A stretch of 38,285 bases of DNA from NCBI RefSeq assembly GCF_002086155.1, contig NZ_MVHE01000053.1, forward strand, positions 1-38,285, written 5' to 3'. Numbering within the stretch: position 1 is the stretch's first letter; every line of letters begins with the position of its first letter. The notes beneath the pieces were generated by a model. That model did no database searches. It had not been told where the DNA came from and was given only the letters and a program-made list of their open reading frames with translations. This DNA comes from Mycobacterium angelicum (GTDB lineage Bacteria > Actinomycetota > Actinomycetes > Mycobacteriales > Mycobacteriaceae). This document shows, piece by piece, positions 15,989-24,001 of the stretch. Made by a program: the position numbers and the translations under genes.

Positions 15989-16822
15989 TCAGACCAGCAG
16001 CGCAGCGCGTAGTCGGTCCACGTCAGCGTGGGTGACACCCGCGTCTCGCAAATAGTTCTCCAGCGATCCGTAGCTTTCGTCGATGGTCTGCCACGCCGCT
16101 GCCAGATAGTCAGCGCGAACGCCTAGTACCCCGTCGGAGAGCCGGGCCTTGGTGAACGTCAACACCTCCGGCGTCAGTTCAGTGTCGGACCGCTGCTGAA
16201 TCATGTCCGAGATCCGGGTTCGCAGTTCGGGCACCGCGTCGTTGCTGCGTAGGTAGTCGGCGACGATGAGGTCGCGTTCCACGCCGACCGCCTCCAGCAC
16301 GGTGGCCACCACGAAGCCGGTGCGATCCTTGCCGGCGAAACAGTGGGTGAGCACCGGGCGCCCCGCCGCCAGCAGTGTGAATACCCGATGCACGGCGCGT
16401 TGTGCGCCGTTGCGGGTGGGAAATTGGCGGTATTCGTCGGTCATATAGCGCGCGGCGGCGTCATTGATGGCTTCCTCGGACTCGTCGGCCTCGTCGGATC
16501 CGTCGCTGGTGAGGAGTCGCCGGAATGCCGTTTCGTGCGGAGCTTCATCGTCGGCGTTCGCCTCATCGTCGCCGAGGTCCGGGAACGGCAACAGGTGGAT
16601 GTCGACGCCGTCGGGAACCCGTCCCGGTCCGCGCCGGGCGACCTCGCGGGCCGCCCGCAGGTCGGCGACGTCGGTGATGCCCAGCCGGCGCAAGATTGCG
16701 CGGCCGTCGTCGTCGAGACGACTCAGTTCGCTGGACCGGAACAGGCGTCCGGGTCGCAGCGCGGCGGCACCGTCGGCAACGTCACGAAAATTCCACGCGC
16801 CCGGCAAATCCCGGACCGGCAT
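15989..16822 (-). CDS. ptbB: Secreted-type tyrosine/lipid phosphatase PtpB
   Basis: Phosphatase of 277 residues; the M. tuberculosis protein (Rv0153c, about 276 residues) is an exported virulence factor that dephosphorylates phosphoinositides and phosphotyrosine in macrophages. The P-loop HCFAGKDRTG is at 160-169, with nucleophile C161 and the lysine and aspartate (K165, D166) that mark the lipid-phosphatase-like subgroup. GAWNFRDVADG and GRLFRSSEL near the N-terminus also match. There is no signal peptide, as in M. tuberculosis. ATG 16822 begins one base after the fadE2 stop, so the two are cotranscribed. A longer in-frame reading up to 17257 is antisense-like noise inside fadE2. Confidence 0.95.
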   Translation of the reverse strand: MPVRDLPGAWNFRDVADGAAALRPGRLFRSSELSRLDDDGRAILRRLGITDVADLRAAREVARRGPGRVPDGVDIHLLPFPDLGDDEANADDEAPHETAFRRLLTSDGSDEADESEEAINDAAARYMTDEYRQFPTRNGAQRAVHRVFTLLAAGRPVLTHCFAGKDRTGFVVATVLEAVGVERDLIVADYLRSNDAVPELRTRISDMIQQRSDTELTPEVLTFTKARLSDGVLGVRADYLAAAWQTIDESYGSLENYLRDAGVTHADVDRLRAALLV

Positions 16823-16823
16823 G

Positions 16824-18047
16824 TCAGGTGACCGCCGCCGCGAAAGCGGATTTCTCGCCGCCGATCTCGGCACGCGCGATGGTTCGCATGTGCACCTCGT
16901 CGGGTCCGTCGAAGATCCGCATGGCCCGATGCCAGCCGTACATTCGGGCCAGCGGGGTGTCCTCGCTGACGCCGGCCGCGCCGTGCACCTGGATGGCGCG
17001 GTCGATGACATCGCAGGCAACTCGGGGAGCGACGGCTTTGATCTGCGAAACCAGTACATGTGCGGCCTTGTTGCCGTGCTGGTCGATGGTCCACGCCGCC
17101 TTCTCGCAGAGCAGTCTGGCCTGGTCGATCTCGTTGCGGGACTTGGCAATTGCTTCGCGCACCACGCCCTGCTCGGCCAGTGGCCGGGCGAACGCCACCC
17201 GATTTTGTGCCCGGTGCACCAGGTGGGCCAGCGCGCGTTCGGCCCCGCCGAGTGCACGCATGCAGTGATGGATGCGGCCTGGCCCCAGCCGGGCCTGCGC
17301 GATCGCGAAGCCGCCGCCCTCCTCGCCGAGCAGGTTGGTGACCGGCACGCGGACGTTGTCGTAGGTGATCTCGCAATGGCCGGGCTGGTCTTGGTAACCG
17401 AAGACGGTCGTCGAGCGGATTACGGTCACGCCGGGCGTGTCTATCGGCACCAGCACCATGGACTGCTGTTGGTGGCTGGCCGCTTCGGGGTTGGTGCGGC
17501 CCATCACGATCAGGATTTTGCAGCGCGGGTCGGATGCACCCGAGGTCCACCACTTGCGGCCGTTGATCACATAGTCGCCGCCGTCGCGGACGATGGAGGT
17601 CTCGATGTTGCGGGCGTCGCTGCTGGCGACCGCGGGCTCGGTCATCGAGAAGGCGCTGCGGATCTCGCCGTTGAGCAACGGCTCGAGCCACTGCTTGCGT
17701 TGCTGCTCGGTGGCGAACAGATGCAGGGTTTCCATGTTGCCGGTGTCGGGCGCCGCGCAGTTGAGAGCCTCCGGCGCGAGCTCCAGGCTCCAGCCGGTGA
17801 GCTCGGCCAGCGGCGCGTATTCCAGGTTGGTCAGGCCCGACTCGGCCGGCAGGAACAGGTTCCACAGTCCGGCCGCTTTGGCCTTGGTTTTCAGTTCCTC
17901 GATAACTGGCGGCACGGTGTGGTCGTTCGGGCCGGCCTGCTTGCGGTACTTGTCGTATTCGGCCTCCGCGGGGAATACGTATTCCGTCATGAAGTCGGAC
18001 AGCCGTTGGTGATAGTCGATGGCCTTGGGCGACATCGCAAAGTCCAT
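16824..18047 (-). CDS. fadE2: Acyl-CoA dehydrogenase FadE2 (ACAD10/11-like)
   Basis: FAD-dependent acyl-CoA dehydrogenase of 407 residues, in the cytoplasm. FAD/substrate motifs include SAFSMTEPAVASSDA, GRKWWTSGA and GPGRIHHCMRALG. The catalytic loop reads FDGPDEVH where medium-chain enzymes have YEGT; this DGPDEVH form is the one I associate with the ACAD10/11 group, whose members act on 4-hydroxyacyl-CoA derivatives after phosphorylation by an APH-type kinase. Substrate assignment here is inference. ATG 18047 gives MDFAMSPKAIDYH; a second ATG four codons later is possible. It is first gene of the fadE2-ptbB pair, in the order of Rv0154c-Rv0153c. Confidence 0.94.
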   Translation of the reverse strand: MDFAMSPKAIDYHQRLSDFMTEYVFPAEAEYDKYRKQAGPNDHTVPPVIEELKTKAKAAGLWNLFLPAESGLTNLEYAPLAELTGWSLELAPEALNCAAPDTGNMETLHLFATEQQRKQWLEPLLNGEIRSAFSMTEPAVASSDARNIETSIVRDGGDYVINGRKWWTSGASDPRCKILIVMGRTNPEAASHQQQSMVLVPIDTPGVTVIRSTTVFGYQDQPGHCEITYDNVRVPVTNLLGEEGGGFAIAQARLGPGRIHHCMRALGGAERALAHLVHRAQNRVAFARPLAEQGVVREAIAKSRNEIDQARLLCEKAAWTIDQHGNKAAHVLVSQIKAVAPRVACDVIDRAIQVHGAAGVSEDTPLARMYGWHRAMRIFDGPDEVHMRTIARAEIGGEKSAFAAAVT

Positions 18048-18222
18048 GTCCGCCACGATAGGCGACGTCCTGTGCGGCTTCTTCTGAGGTCGGCGTCGCT
18101 GTGGCGGGGGCGCTGTGGCGGCGCGACACATACAAGAGGCACACGACACGCCGTTGCGGGTGTGCCAGGCTTATGTCTCGACGAAGCGAGTCTCGAGATG
18201 CGCCGGCCGCGCCGGGCGGACG

Positions 18223-18693
18223 ATGAACCTCATGACCGAATCCAAGCCACCGTTCCCGCCGTTCACTCTCGAAACCGCGATACAGAAAGTGCAGGCGGCG
18301 GAGGACGCCTGGAACACCTGCGACCCCGAGCGGGTGAGCAGGGCCTACACGCTCGACTCGCACTGGCGAAACCGTGCCGAGCACATCGTCGGCAGAGACC
18401 AAATAGTGGCATTTCTTACTCGCAAGTGGCGGCGTGAACTCGATTACTCGCTGCGCAAGAGCCTCTGGGACTTCCATGACAACCGAATTGCCGTTCGGTT
18501 CCAGTACGAATGCCGTGATCACACGGGCCAGTGGTACCGCAGTTATGGCAACGAACTTTGGGAATTCACCCCGACCGGGTTAATGTCACGCCGCGAAGCA
18601 AGTATCAATGATGTGCCGATCGCCGAGACCGAGCGACGACACTTCGGACCCCGTCCAGCAACGGAGCACGGCCGGGAATTGCCCCTCTGGTAA
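18223..18693 (+). CDS. DUF1348 / SnoaL-like NTF2-fold protein
   Basis: Small cytoplasmic protein of 156 residues in the DUF1348 (PF07080) family, with an NTF2-like cone fold; molecular function unknown. Recognisable segments are KVQAAEDAWNTCDPERVSRAY, SHWRNRAEHIVGRDQIVAFL, RFQYECRDHTGQWYRSYGNE and a C-terminal GRELPLW, typical for the family. ATG 18223 is the first good start after a GGGCGGA stretch; ATG 18232 is the alternative. It diverges from fadE2 across about 175 bp, in which CGCTGTGGCGG is repeated twice (from about 18105 to 18130). The transhydrogenase operon follows after 45 bases. I do not recall a homologue at this site in M. tuberculosis. Confidence 0.85.
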   Translation: MNLMTESKPPFPPFTLETAIQKVQAAEDAWNTCDPERVSRAYTLDSHWRNRAEHIVGRDQIVAFLTRKWRRELDYSLRKSLWDFHDNRIAVRFQYECRDHTGQWYRSYGNELWEFTPTGLMSRREASINDVPIAETERRHFGPRPATEHGRELPLW

Positions 18694-18696
18694 CGG

Positions 18697-18714
18697 CCGG
18701 TCAAGTTCCGGTCA
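18697..18714. repeat. Direct repeat in the pnt leader
   Basis: CCGGTCA occurs at 18697-18703 and 18708-18714, an 11-bp start-to-start period, immediately before the AGGTAGGAAAG Shine-Dalgarno region. It may be a regulator site or part of the leader; not proven. Confidence 0.3.
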
Positions 18715-18727
18715 GGTAGGAAAGTAG

Positions 18728-18742
18728 ATGTACGCGCCATGA
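18728..18742 (+). other. Four-codon leader ORF overlapping pntAa start
   Basis: ATG-TAC-GCG-CCA-TGA encodes MYAP and its stop overlaps the pntAa ATG (ATGA). A good Shine-Dalgarno, AGGTAGG (18714-18720), is 7 bases from this ATG but 18 from that of pntAa. Ribosomes could therefore initiate here and reach pntAa by termination-reinitiation. Confidence 0.4.
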
Positions 18743-19839
18743 CAGATCCGCAGACCCACGCCACCAGGGTCGGGGTGGTGGCCGAGTCCGGGCCCGACGA
18801 GCGGCGTGTTGCGCTGGTACCGAAGGCTGTTTCGTCCCTGGTCAACAGCGGGGTGGCGGTCGTGGTCGAGGCCGGCGCCGGCGAGGGGGCGCTGCTTCCC
18901 GACGAGCTGTACACCGCTGCCGGGGCCACCATCGGAGACGCGTGGGACGCCGACATCGTGGTCAAGGTCGCTCCGCCCACCAAGGACGAGGTGAGCCGGC
19001 TGCGCAGCGGGCAAACGCTGATCGGCTTCCTGGCACCGCGCAACGCCGAGAACTCGATCGGCGCGCTCAAAGCAGCCGGTGTGCAGGCCTTCGCGCTGGA
19101 GGCGATCCCGCGGATCTCGCGGGCCCAGGTGATGGATGCGCTGTCGTCACAGGCCAACGTCTCGGGCTACAAGGCCGTCTTGTTGGCGGCGTCGGAATCG
19201 ACGCGGTTCTTTCCGATGCTGACGACGGCGGCCGGCACGGTGAAGCCGGCGACCGTCCTGGTGCTCGGCGTCGGAGTGGCCGGGCTGCAGGCACTGGCGA
19301 CCGCCAAACGCCTGGGTGGCAGGACCACCGGATATGACGTGCGTCCGGAGGTGGCCGACCAGGTGCGTTCGGTGGGGGCGCAATGGCTGGACGTCGGGAT
19401 CGACGCGGCCGGCGAAGGCGGGTACGCCCGCGAATTGACCGACGAGGAACGTGCGCAGCAGCAAGCGGCCCTCGAGAAGGCCATCAGCGGCTTCGATGTG
19501 GTGATCACCACGGCATTGGTGCCGGGACGCCCGGCGCCAAAGCTGGTGACTGCCGCAGCGGTGGAAGCCATGAAGCCAGGCAGCGTGGTGGTGGACCTGG
19601 CCGGCGAGACCGGCGGCAACTGCGAGCTCACCGAGCCGGGGCAGACCGTCGTCAAGCACGACGTGACGATCGCCTCGCCGCTGAACCTGCCCGCGACGAT
19701 GCCGGAGCACGCCAGCGAGCTCTACAGCAAGAACATCACCGCGCTGCTCGACCTGCTGATCAAGGACGGCAAGTTGGCGCCGGACTTCGACGACGAGGTC
19801 ATCGCCGAATCGTGCGTTACCCGCGAACAGAAAGCATAG
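18739..19839 (+). CDS. pntAa: NAD(P) transhydrogenase subunit alpha part 1 (PntAa)
   Basis: Soluble NAD(H)-binding domain I of the proton-translocating transhydrogenase, 366 residues; with PntAb and PntB it couples hydride transfer between NAD(H) and NADP(H) to proton movement across the membrane. The alanine dehydrogenase-like fold shows ESGPDERRVALVP near the N-terminus, the mobile RSAQVNVS-like segment as SSQANVSGYKAVL, and the nucleotide loop LGVGVAGLQALATAKRLG. ATG 18739 is used because MTDPQTHATRVGVVAE fits the family; its own Shine-Dalgarno is too distant, and a four-codon leader ORF overlaps the start. pntAb begins 2 bases after the stop. It matches Rv0155. Confidence 0.96.
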   Translation: MTDPQTHATRVGVVAESGPDERRVALVPKAVSSLVNSGVAVVVEAGAGEGALLPDELYTAAGATIGDAWDADIVVKVAPPTKDEVSRLRSGQTLIGFLAPRNAENSIGALKAAGVQAFALEAIPRISRAQVMDALSSQANVSGYKAVLLAASESTRFFPMLTTAAGTVKPATVLVLGVGVAGLQALATAKRLGGRTTGYDVRPEVADQVRSVGAQWLDVGIDAAGEGGYARELTDEERAQQQAALEKAISGFDVVITTALVPGRPAPKLVTAAAVEAMKPGSVVVDLAGETGGNCELTEPGQTVVKHDVTIASPLNLPATMPEHASELYSKNITALLDLLIKDGKLAPDFDDEVIAESCVTREQKA

Positions 19840-19841
19840 AA

Positions 19842-20174
19842 ATGTACGACGAACTTCTCGCCAACCTGGCGATCCTGGTGCTGTCCGGGTTCGTCGGGTT
19901 CGCGGTGATCTCCAAGGTGCCCAACACGCTGCACACTCCGCTGATGTCAGGCACCAACGCCATCCACGGCATCGTCGTACTCGGCGCGCTGGTGGTGTTC
20001 GGCACGGTCGAGCACCCCTCGCTCGCGGTGCAGATCATCCTGTTCGTTGCGACGGTGTTCGGCACGCTGAACGTGATCGGCGGCTTCATCGTCACCGACC
20101 GCATGCTGGGCATGTTCAAGGGCAAGAAGAAGGCGCTGCCTGCCGCGGCCAAATCTGAAGAGGCGGCCAAATGA
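19842..20174 (+). CDS. pntAb: NAD(P) transhydrogenase subunit alpha part 2 (PntAb)
   Basis: Small membrane subunit of 110 residues with three hydrophobic helices (about 5-25, 42-60 and 65-88), supplying part of the proton channel (domain II). GFAVISKVPNTLHTPLMSGTNAIHG is the conserved core. The C-terminus is a charged Lys/Ala/Glu tail. The length equals the M. tuberculosis protein as I remember it (Rv0156). The ATG comes 2 bases after the pntAa stop, and the gene's own stop overlaps the pntB ATG (ATGA), so all three subunits are translationally linked. Confidence 0.96.
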   Translation: MYDELLANLAILVLSGFVGFAVISKVPNTLHTPLMSGTNAIHGIVVLGALVVFGTVEHPSLAVQIILFVATVFGTLNVIGGFIVTDRMLGMFKGKKKALPAAAKSEEAAK

Positions 20175-21595
20175 ACTACTTGGTGATCGGCCTCTACATC
20201 ATCTCTTTCGCGCTGTTCATCTACGGCTTGATGGGCCTGACCGGGCCCAAGACCGCCGTGCGCGGCAACCTGATCGCCGCGGTGGGCATGACGCTGGCCG
20301 TCGCAGCAACCCTGATCAAAATCCGGCACACCGACCAGTGGGTGTTGATCATCGCCGGCCTGGTGGTCGGTGTCGTGTTGGGCGTGCCGCCGGCCCGGCT
20401 GACGAAGATGACCGCCATGCCGCAGCTGGTGGCGTTCTTCAACGGCGTGGGCGGCGGGACGGTCGCGCTCATCGCCCTTGCGGAGTTCATCGAGACCAGC
20501 GGCTTTTCGGCGTTCCAGCACGGCGAGTCGCCCACCGTGCACATCGTGGTGGCCTCGTTGTTCGCCGCGATCATCGGGTCGATCTCGTTTTGGGGTTCGA
20601 TCATCGCATTCGGCAAGCTGCAGGAGATCATTTCCGGAGCGCCGATCGGCTTCGGCAGGGCTCAGCAGCCGATCAACGTGCTGCTGCTGGCCGGGGCCGT
20701 GGTGGCCGCGGTGGTGATCGGCCTGGACGCGCATCCCGGCAGCGGCGGAGTGTCGCTGTGGTGGATGATCGGCCTGCTGGCCGCCGCCGGCGTACTGGGC
20801 CTGATGGTGGTGCTGCCGATCGGTGGCGCCGACATGCCGGTGGTCATCTCGTTGCTGAACGCCATGACCGGCCTGTCGGCCGCGGCAGCGGGCCTCGCAT
20901 TGAACAACACCGCCATGATCGTGGCCGGCATGATCGTCGGCGCATCCGGTTCGATCCTGACCAACCTGATGGCCAAGGCGATGAACCGCTCCATCCCGGC
21001 GATCGTCGCGGGTGGTTTCGGCGGTGGCGGCGTGGCGCCCAGCGGCGGTGACGCCGGCGACAAGCACGTCAAGGCCACCTCGGCCGCCGACGCCGCGATC
21101 CAGATGGCCTACGCCAACCAGGTGATCGTGGTGCCTGGCTACGGCCTGGCCGTCGCCCAGGCTCAGCACGCGGTCAAGGACATGGCTTCACTGCTCGAGG
21201 ACAAGGGCGTGGCGGTGAAGTACGCCATCCACCCGGTCGCCGGCCGGATGCCCGGGCACATGAACGTGCTGCTGGCCGAGGCCGAGGTCGACTACGACGC
21301 CATGAAGGACATGGACGACATCAACGACGAGTTCGCCCGCACCGACGTCGCGATCGTCATCGGCGCCAACGACGTCACCAACCCGGCGGCCCGCAACGAC
21401 GCATCCAGCCCGATCTACGGCATGCCAATCCTCAACGTGGACAAGGCAAAATCAGTGATCGTGCTGAAGCGGTCGATGAACTCCGGGTTCGCAGGCATCG
21501 ACAACCCGCTGTTCTACGGGGAGGGCACCACCATGCTGTTCGGGGACGCGAAGAAATCGGTAACCGAGGTCGCCGAGGAACTCAAGGCGCTTTAG
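20171..21595 (+). CDS. pntB: NAD(P) transhydrogenase subunit beta (PntB)
   Basis: 474 residues: an N-terminal membrane part (domain II, about 1-260, eight or nine helices) and a C-terminal soluble NADP(H)-binding domain III. Visible hallmarks are RLTKMTAMPQLVAFFNGVGG, the proton-path region around it, VIVVPGYGLAVAQAQHAV of domain III, HPVAGRMPGHMNVLLAEA and GANDVTNPAA. The overlap ATGA with pntAb indicates coupled synthesis in stoichiometric amounts. It matches Rv0157 in position and length. Confidence 0.96.
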   Translation: MNYLVIGLYIISFALFIYGLMGLTGPKTAVRGNLIAAVGMTLAVAATLIKIRHTDQWVLIIAGLVVGVVLGVPPARLTKMTAMPQLVAFFNGVGGGTVALIALAEFIETSGFSAFQHGESPTVHIVVASLFAAIIGSISFWGSIIAFGKLQEIISGAPIGFGRAQQPINVLLLAGAVVAAVVIGLDAHPGSGGVSLWWMIGLLAAAGVLGLMVVLPIGGADMPVVISLLNAMTGLSAAAAGLALNNTAMIVAGMIVGASGSILTNLMAKAMNRSIPAIVAGGFGGGGVAPSGGDAGDKHVKATSAADAAIQMAYANQVIVVPGYGLAVAQAQHAVKDMASLLEDKGVAVKYAIHPVAGRMPGHMNVLLAEAEVDYDAMKDMDDINDEFARTDVAIVIGANDVTNPAARNDASSPIYGMPILNVDKAKSVIVLKRSMNSGFAGIDNPLFYGEGTTMLFGDAKKSVTEVAEELKAL

Positions 21596-21657
21596 TGGCG
21601 ATCGCGAGCGCGGCGGAGCCGGGCGAAGCGGGTCGACACGATCGGATTTGGCAGGGC

Positions 21658-21783
21658 CTAGACGGGCGGGTAGGCCGGCGGCGGGTATCCGTTGCCGTCC
21701 TCGACGCCGCGCAGACCCCACGGCACATACCTCATGAACCATTCGATCTCGTCGGAAAAGTCGTAGTCCGGGCTCGGATCCAT
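21658..21783 (-). CDS. Conserved 41-residue microprotein (Rv0157A-like)
   Basis: Short gene reading MDPSPDYDFSDEIEWFMRY and, after 22 further residues, ending in PPPAYPPV. A clear Shine-Dalgarno (AAAGGTGG) precedes the ATG by about 5 bases. The N-terminus is acidic and aromatic, the C-terminus proline-rich; there is no membrane segment or signal peptide. Position, strand and the DYDF.DEIEWFMRYVPWGLRGV core agree with the small conserved gene annotated as Rv0157A in M. tuberculosis, as I remember it. Function unknown. It is convergent with pntB (62-bp gap) and divergent from the TetR gene. Confidence 0.75.
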   Translation of the reverse strand: MDPSPDYDFSDEIEWFMRYVPWGLRGVEDGNGYPPPAYPPV

Positions 21784-21856
21784 CAGGCCACCTTTCGTTC
21801 TTCCGCGAGTCTAGTCGCACCTGCGCCGGTGCAACACCCAGCGCGCGCCTTGCCTA

Positions 21857-21872
21857 AACTGTCCAACCAGTT
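21857..21872. promoter_or_regulatory. Inverted repeat upstream of TetR gene
   Basis: AACTG and CAGTT are 5-bp arms around TCCAAC, in an AT-richer stretch (TTGATTGATAATC follows) between the microprotein and TetR starts. It lies 37 bases before the TetR ATG and could be the autoregulatory operator. The arms are short, so this is tentative. Confidence 0.4.
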
Positions 21873-21909
21873 GATTGATAATCGGTCTGAGCGACGATAG
21901 TGAGTACCC

Positions 21910-22533
21910 ATGCCATCCGAATCCGGGCTTTCGCGCCGTGAGGAGCTGTTGGCCGTCGCGACGAAGCTGTTCGCGGCGCGCGGCTATCACGGCACCCGGA
22001 TGGATGACGTCGCCGATGTGATCGGGCTGAACAAGGCGACGGTCTACCACTACTACGCCAGCAAGGCCCTGATCCTGTTCGACATCTACCGCCAGGCCGC
22101 CGAGGGCACCCTGGCCGCGGTGCATGACGACCCGACCTGGACGGCCCGCGAAGCGCTGTACCAGTACACCGTCCGGCTGCTCACCGGTATCGCCGGCAAT
22201 CCCGAACGGGCCGCAGTCTATTTCCAGGAGCAGCCCTACATCACCGAGTGGTTCACCACCGACCAGGTTGCCGAGGTCCGCGAGAAGGAACAGCAGGTCT
22301 ACGAACACGTGCACGGCCTGATCGATCGCGGCATCGCCAGCGGGGAGTTCTACGAGTGCGACTCGCATGTGGTGGCACTCGGCTACATCGGCATGACGCT
22401 TGGCAGCTACCGCTGGCTGCGGCCGAGCGGGCGGCGGTCAGCCAAGGAGATCGCGGCCGAGTTCAGCACCGCCTTGCTGCGCGGGCTGATTCGTGACGAA
22501 GCGATCCGCACCACGTCCCCGCTGGGGCCGTAA
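21910..22533 (+). CDS. TetR/AcrR family transcriptional regulator (Rv0158-like)
   Basis: Repressor of 207 residues. The HTH lies at about residues 28-47: MDDVADVIGLNKATVYHYYASK, the classical TetR signature. The C-terminal domain contains YFQEQPYITEWFT and GYIGMTLGSYRWLRPSGR, which are features of mycobacterial regulators of lipid metabolism (TetR_C type), but the effector is unknown. ATG 21910 gives MPSESGLSRREELLAVATK; no strong Shine-Dalgarno is visible. It converges with a PE-PPE gene 13 bases away. An AACTG/CAGTT inverted repeat sits in its promoter. Confidence 0.92.
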   Translation: MPSESGLSRREELLAVATKLFAARGYHGTRMDDVADVIGLNKATVYHYYASKALILFDIYRQAAEGTLAAVHDDPTWTAREALYQYTVRLLTGIAGNPERAAVYFQEQPYITEWFTTDQVAEVREKEQQVYEHVHGLIDRGIASGEFYECDSHVVALGYIGMTLGSYRWLRPSGRRSAKEIAAEFSTALLRGLIRDEAIRTTSPLGP

Positions 22534-22546
22534 CCCAACTCGAAGC

Positions 22547-23977
22547 TCAGTTGATCGGCGGAATCCATCGCGTGACGGACCCGATGGCTTCGCTGAGCAA
22601 CGACAGCCCCGTCACACTCGACTGGCCGAAGTTGAACATCAGGCCCGGATTCGTCGACGGAAGATACGGATACGCGGTGGGCAACGAGGACTGAGGTAGC
22701 AATCCGAGGTCGACCAAGGCGGCTTGGGGGCCTTGCACTGTCCCGTTCACCAGGGCGGAGGCCACCGCGAAGGGGTTGATCGGCGGCAACAGACTGGCCG
22801 GGGTGGGCACATCGGCGTAGCCGTACCCGTAGCCCAGGTCAACCAATACGCGTAGGTCGGGCTGAATCAGCTCGGCGATGGGCGACCCAAGCAATGGGAT
22901 GGCGCGCAGGGGGCCCAGCAGCGGCAGGTTCTGGGTCAAGAACATGTAGTAGTGGGTGTTGCCGGCGTACCCCGGAGAGGTAGGCAAAGGAATGGCATTG
23001 GCAACTTCGGCCGCGGTGAATGGGTATGCGTTGTGCACCGCGTTGATGCCCAGGAAGGCGTTGAAATCCGCCAAGAAATTCAGCGGGTACTGCGGATTGT
23101 GCGCATACCCGTCGTACTGGCCGGTGTAAATGTAGGTCTGGTAAGGCGAATTCGACGGAGTGGCACCTGTGAATGACATATCCAGGAACGGGATGTACAG
23201 GCCGGCGTAGCGCTCCAGGATGCCGCCGTTGGGGTTGTTGATATCGCCGATCAACGTGAATGCCAGTCGGCTTGGATCTGGCGCTTGGCCGGCCGGTAGC
23301 GCCATCAGAGCGCGTATCTCATGCGTGGCCACCGAGGCGCTTTGCGAATAGCCGAAAACGACTACGTCATGCCCGCTTGCCAGTTGCGCATTGATTCCGT
23401 TGTTCAGCAGCGTGACACCTTGGGCAATTGACTGGTCGAGCGTCAGATTCCCGATAAACGGCCACCACTGTTCGGGCGTGTATTGGGCAATCGGATTGTT
23501 GGGCCCGAATAGCGGCCGGATGTATGCGTTGTCAATGATGGCCAAGATGCGATCGGTGAATATGGGCTGACCGGTGCCGCCCATCATCAACGTCGTTATG
23601 GGGTTCCCCGAGAGCGTCGGCATGGAAGCCGTCGTGCCGCTGGCGACGCCGGCCGCGGTGCCGCCCGACAGAATGCCGCCGGACAACAAGGCGGCAGCGG
23701 CGGTCTCGGCCTGCGTGTAGGCGGCGCCGGCGGCAGCGAGCAGTTGGGTGAATTCGCCGTGGAACGCCGTCGCCAGCTTGAGGACCTCTTGATACTCGAG
23801 CGCGTAGTCGCTGAACAGCGCCGCTGTGGCGGCCGACACCTCATCGGCGGCGGCCGCCAGCAATCCTGCCGTCGGGGCCGCGGCCGACGCGCTGGCCGCG
23901 CGGATCGCCGAGCTGATCCCGTCGATGTCTGCGGCCGCCGTCGCCAACGTCTCGGGGGCCGCCAGCACGTAGGACAT
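22547..23977 (-). CDS. PE-PPE domain protein, predicted serine esterase (PE3-like)
   Basis: Type VII secretion substrate of 476 residues. The PE domain (1-93) carries the YTQAE (YxxxE) signal. A linker rich in Gly/Ala/Ser/Thr (about 95-125) leads to the PE-PPE hydrolase domain with S211 in GYSQSAS, D289 in QYDGYAH and H315 in AVHNAYP as the likely triad. The C-terminus ends in TRWIPPIN. ATG 23977 has AGGAGA 5 bases upstream. A tandem 9-bp repeat lies just upstream, on the leader side. Position next to the Rv0158-like TetR fits Rv0159c (PE3). The next upstream gene is a close paralogue. Confidence 0.92.
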   Translation of the reverse strand: MSYVLAAPETLATAAADIDGISSAIRAASASAAAPTAGLLAAAADEVSAATAALFSDYALEYQEVLKLATAFHGEFTQLLAAAGAAYTQAETAAAALLSGGILSGGTAAGVASGTTASMPTLSGNPITTLMMGGTGQPIFTDRILAIIDNAYIRPLFGPNNPIAQYTPEQWWPFIGNLTLDQSIAQGVTLLNNGINAQLASGHDVVVFGYSQSASVATHEIRALMALPAGQAPDPSRLAFTLIGDINNPNGGILERYAGLYIPFLDMSFTGATPSNSPYQTYIYTGQYDGYAHNPQYPLNFLADFNAFLGINAVHNAYPFTAAEVANAIPLPTSPGYAGNTHYYMFLTQNLPLLGPLRAIPLLGSPIAELIQPDLRVLVDLGYGYGYADVPTPASLLPPINPFAVASALVNGTVQGPQAALVDLGLLPQSSLPTAYPYLPSTNPGLMFNFGQSSVTGLSLLSEAIGSVTRWIPPIN

Positions 23978-24001
23978 CTAATCTCCTGTTCGACGCGGGG
24001 G

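Noticed and set aside
15989..17257. 422-residue version of PtpB
   Set aside because: The extra 145 residues lie inside fadE2 and are Arg/Pro/Ser-rich; ATG 16822 gives the family length and sits one base after the fadE2 stop.
16464..18437. 657-codon open frame on the plus strand
   Set aside because: Antisense to ptbB and fadE2, which have clear active-site motifs; no domain of its own.
21658..22533. Microprotein and TetR considered as a toxin-antitoxin pair
   Set aside because: Divergent orientation, no toxin fold, and both genes appear in the same order in M. tuberculosis as independent genes.
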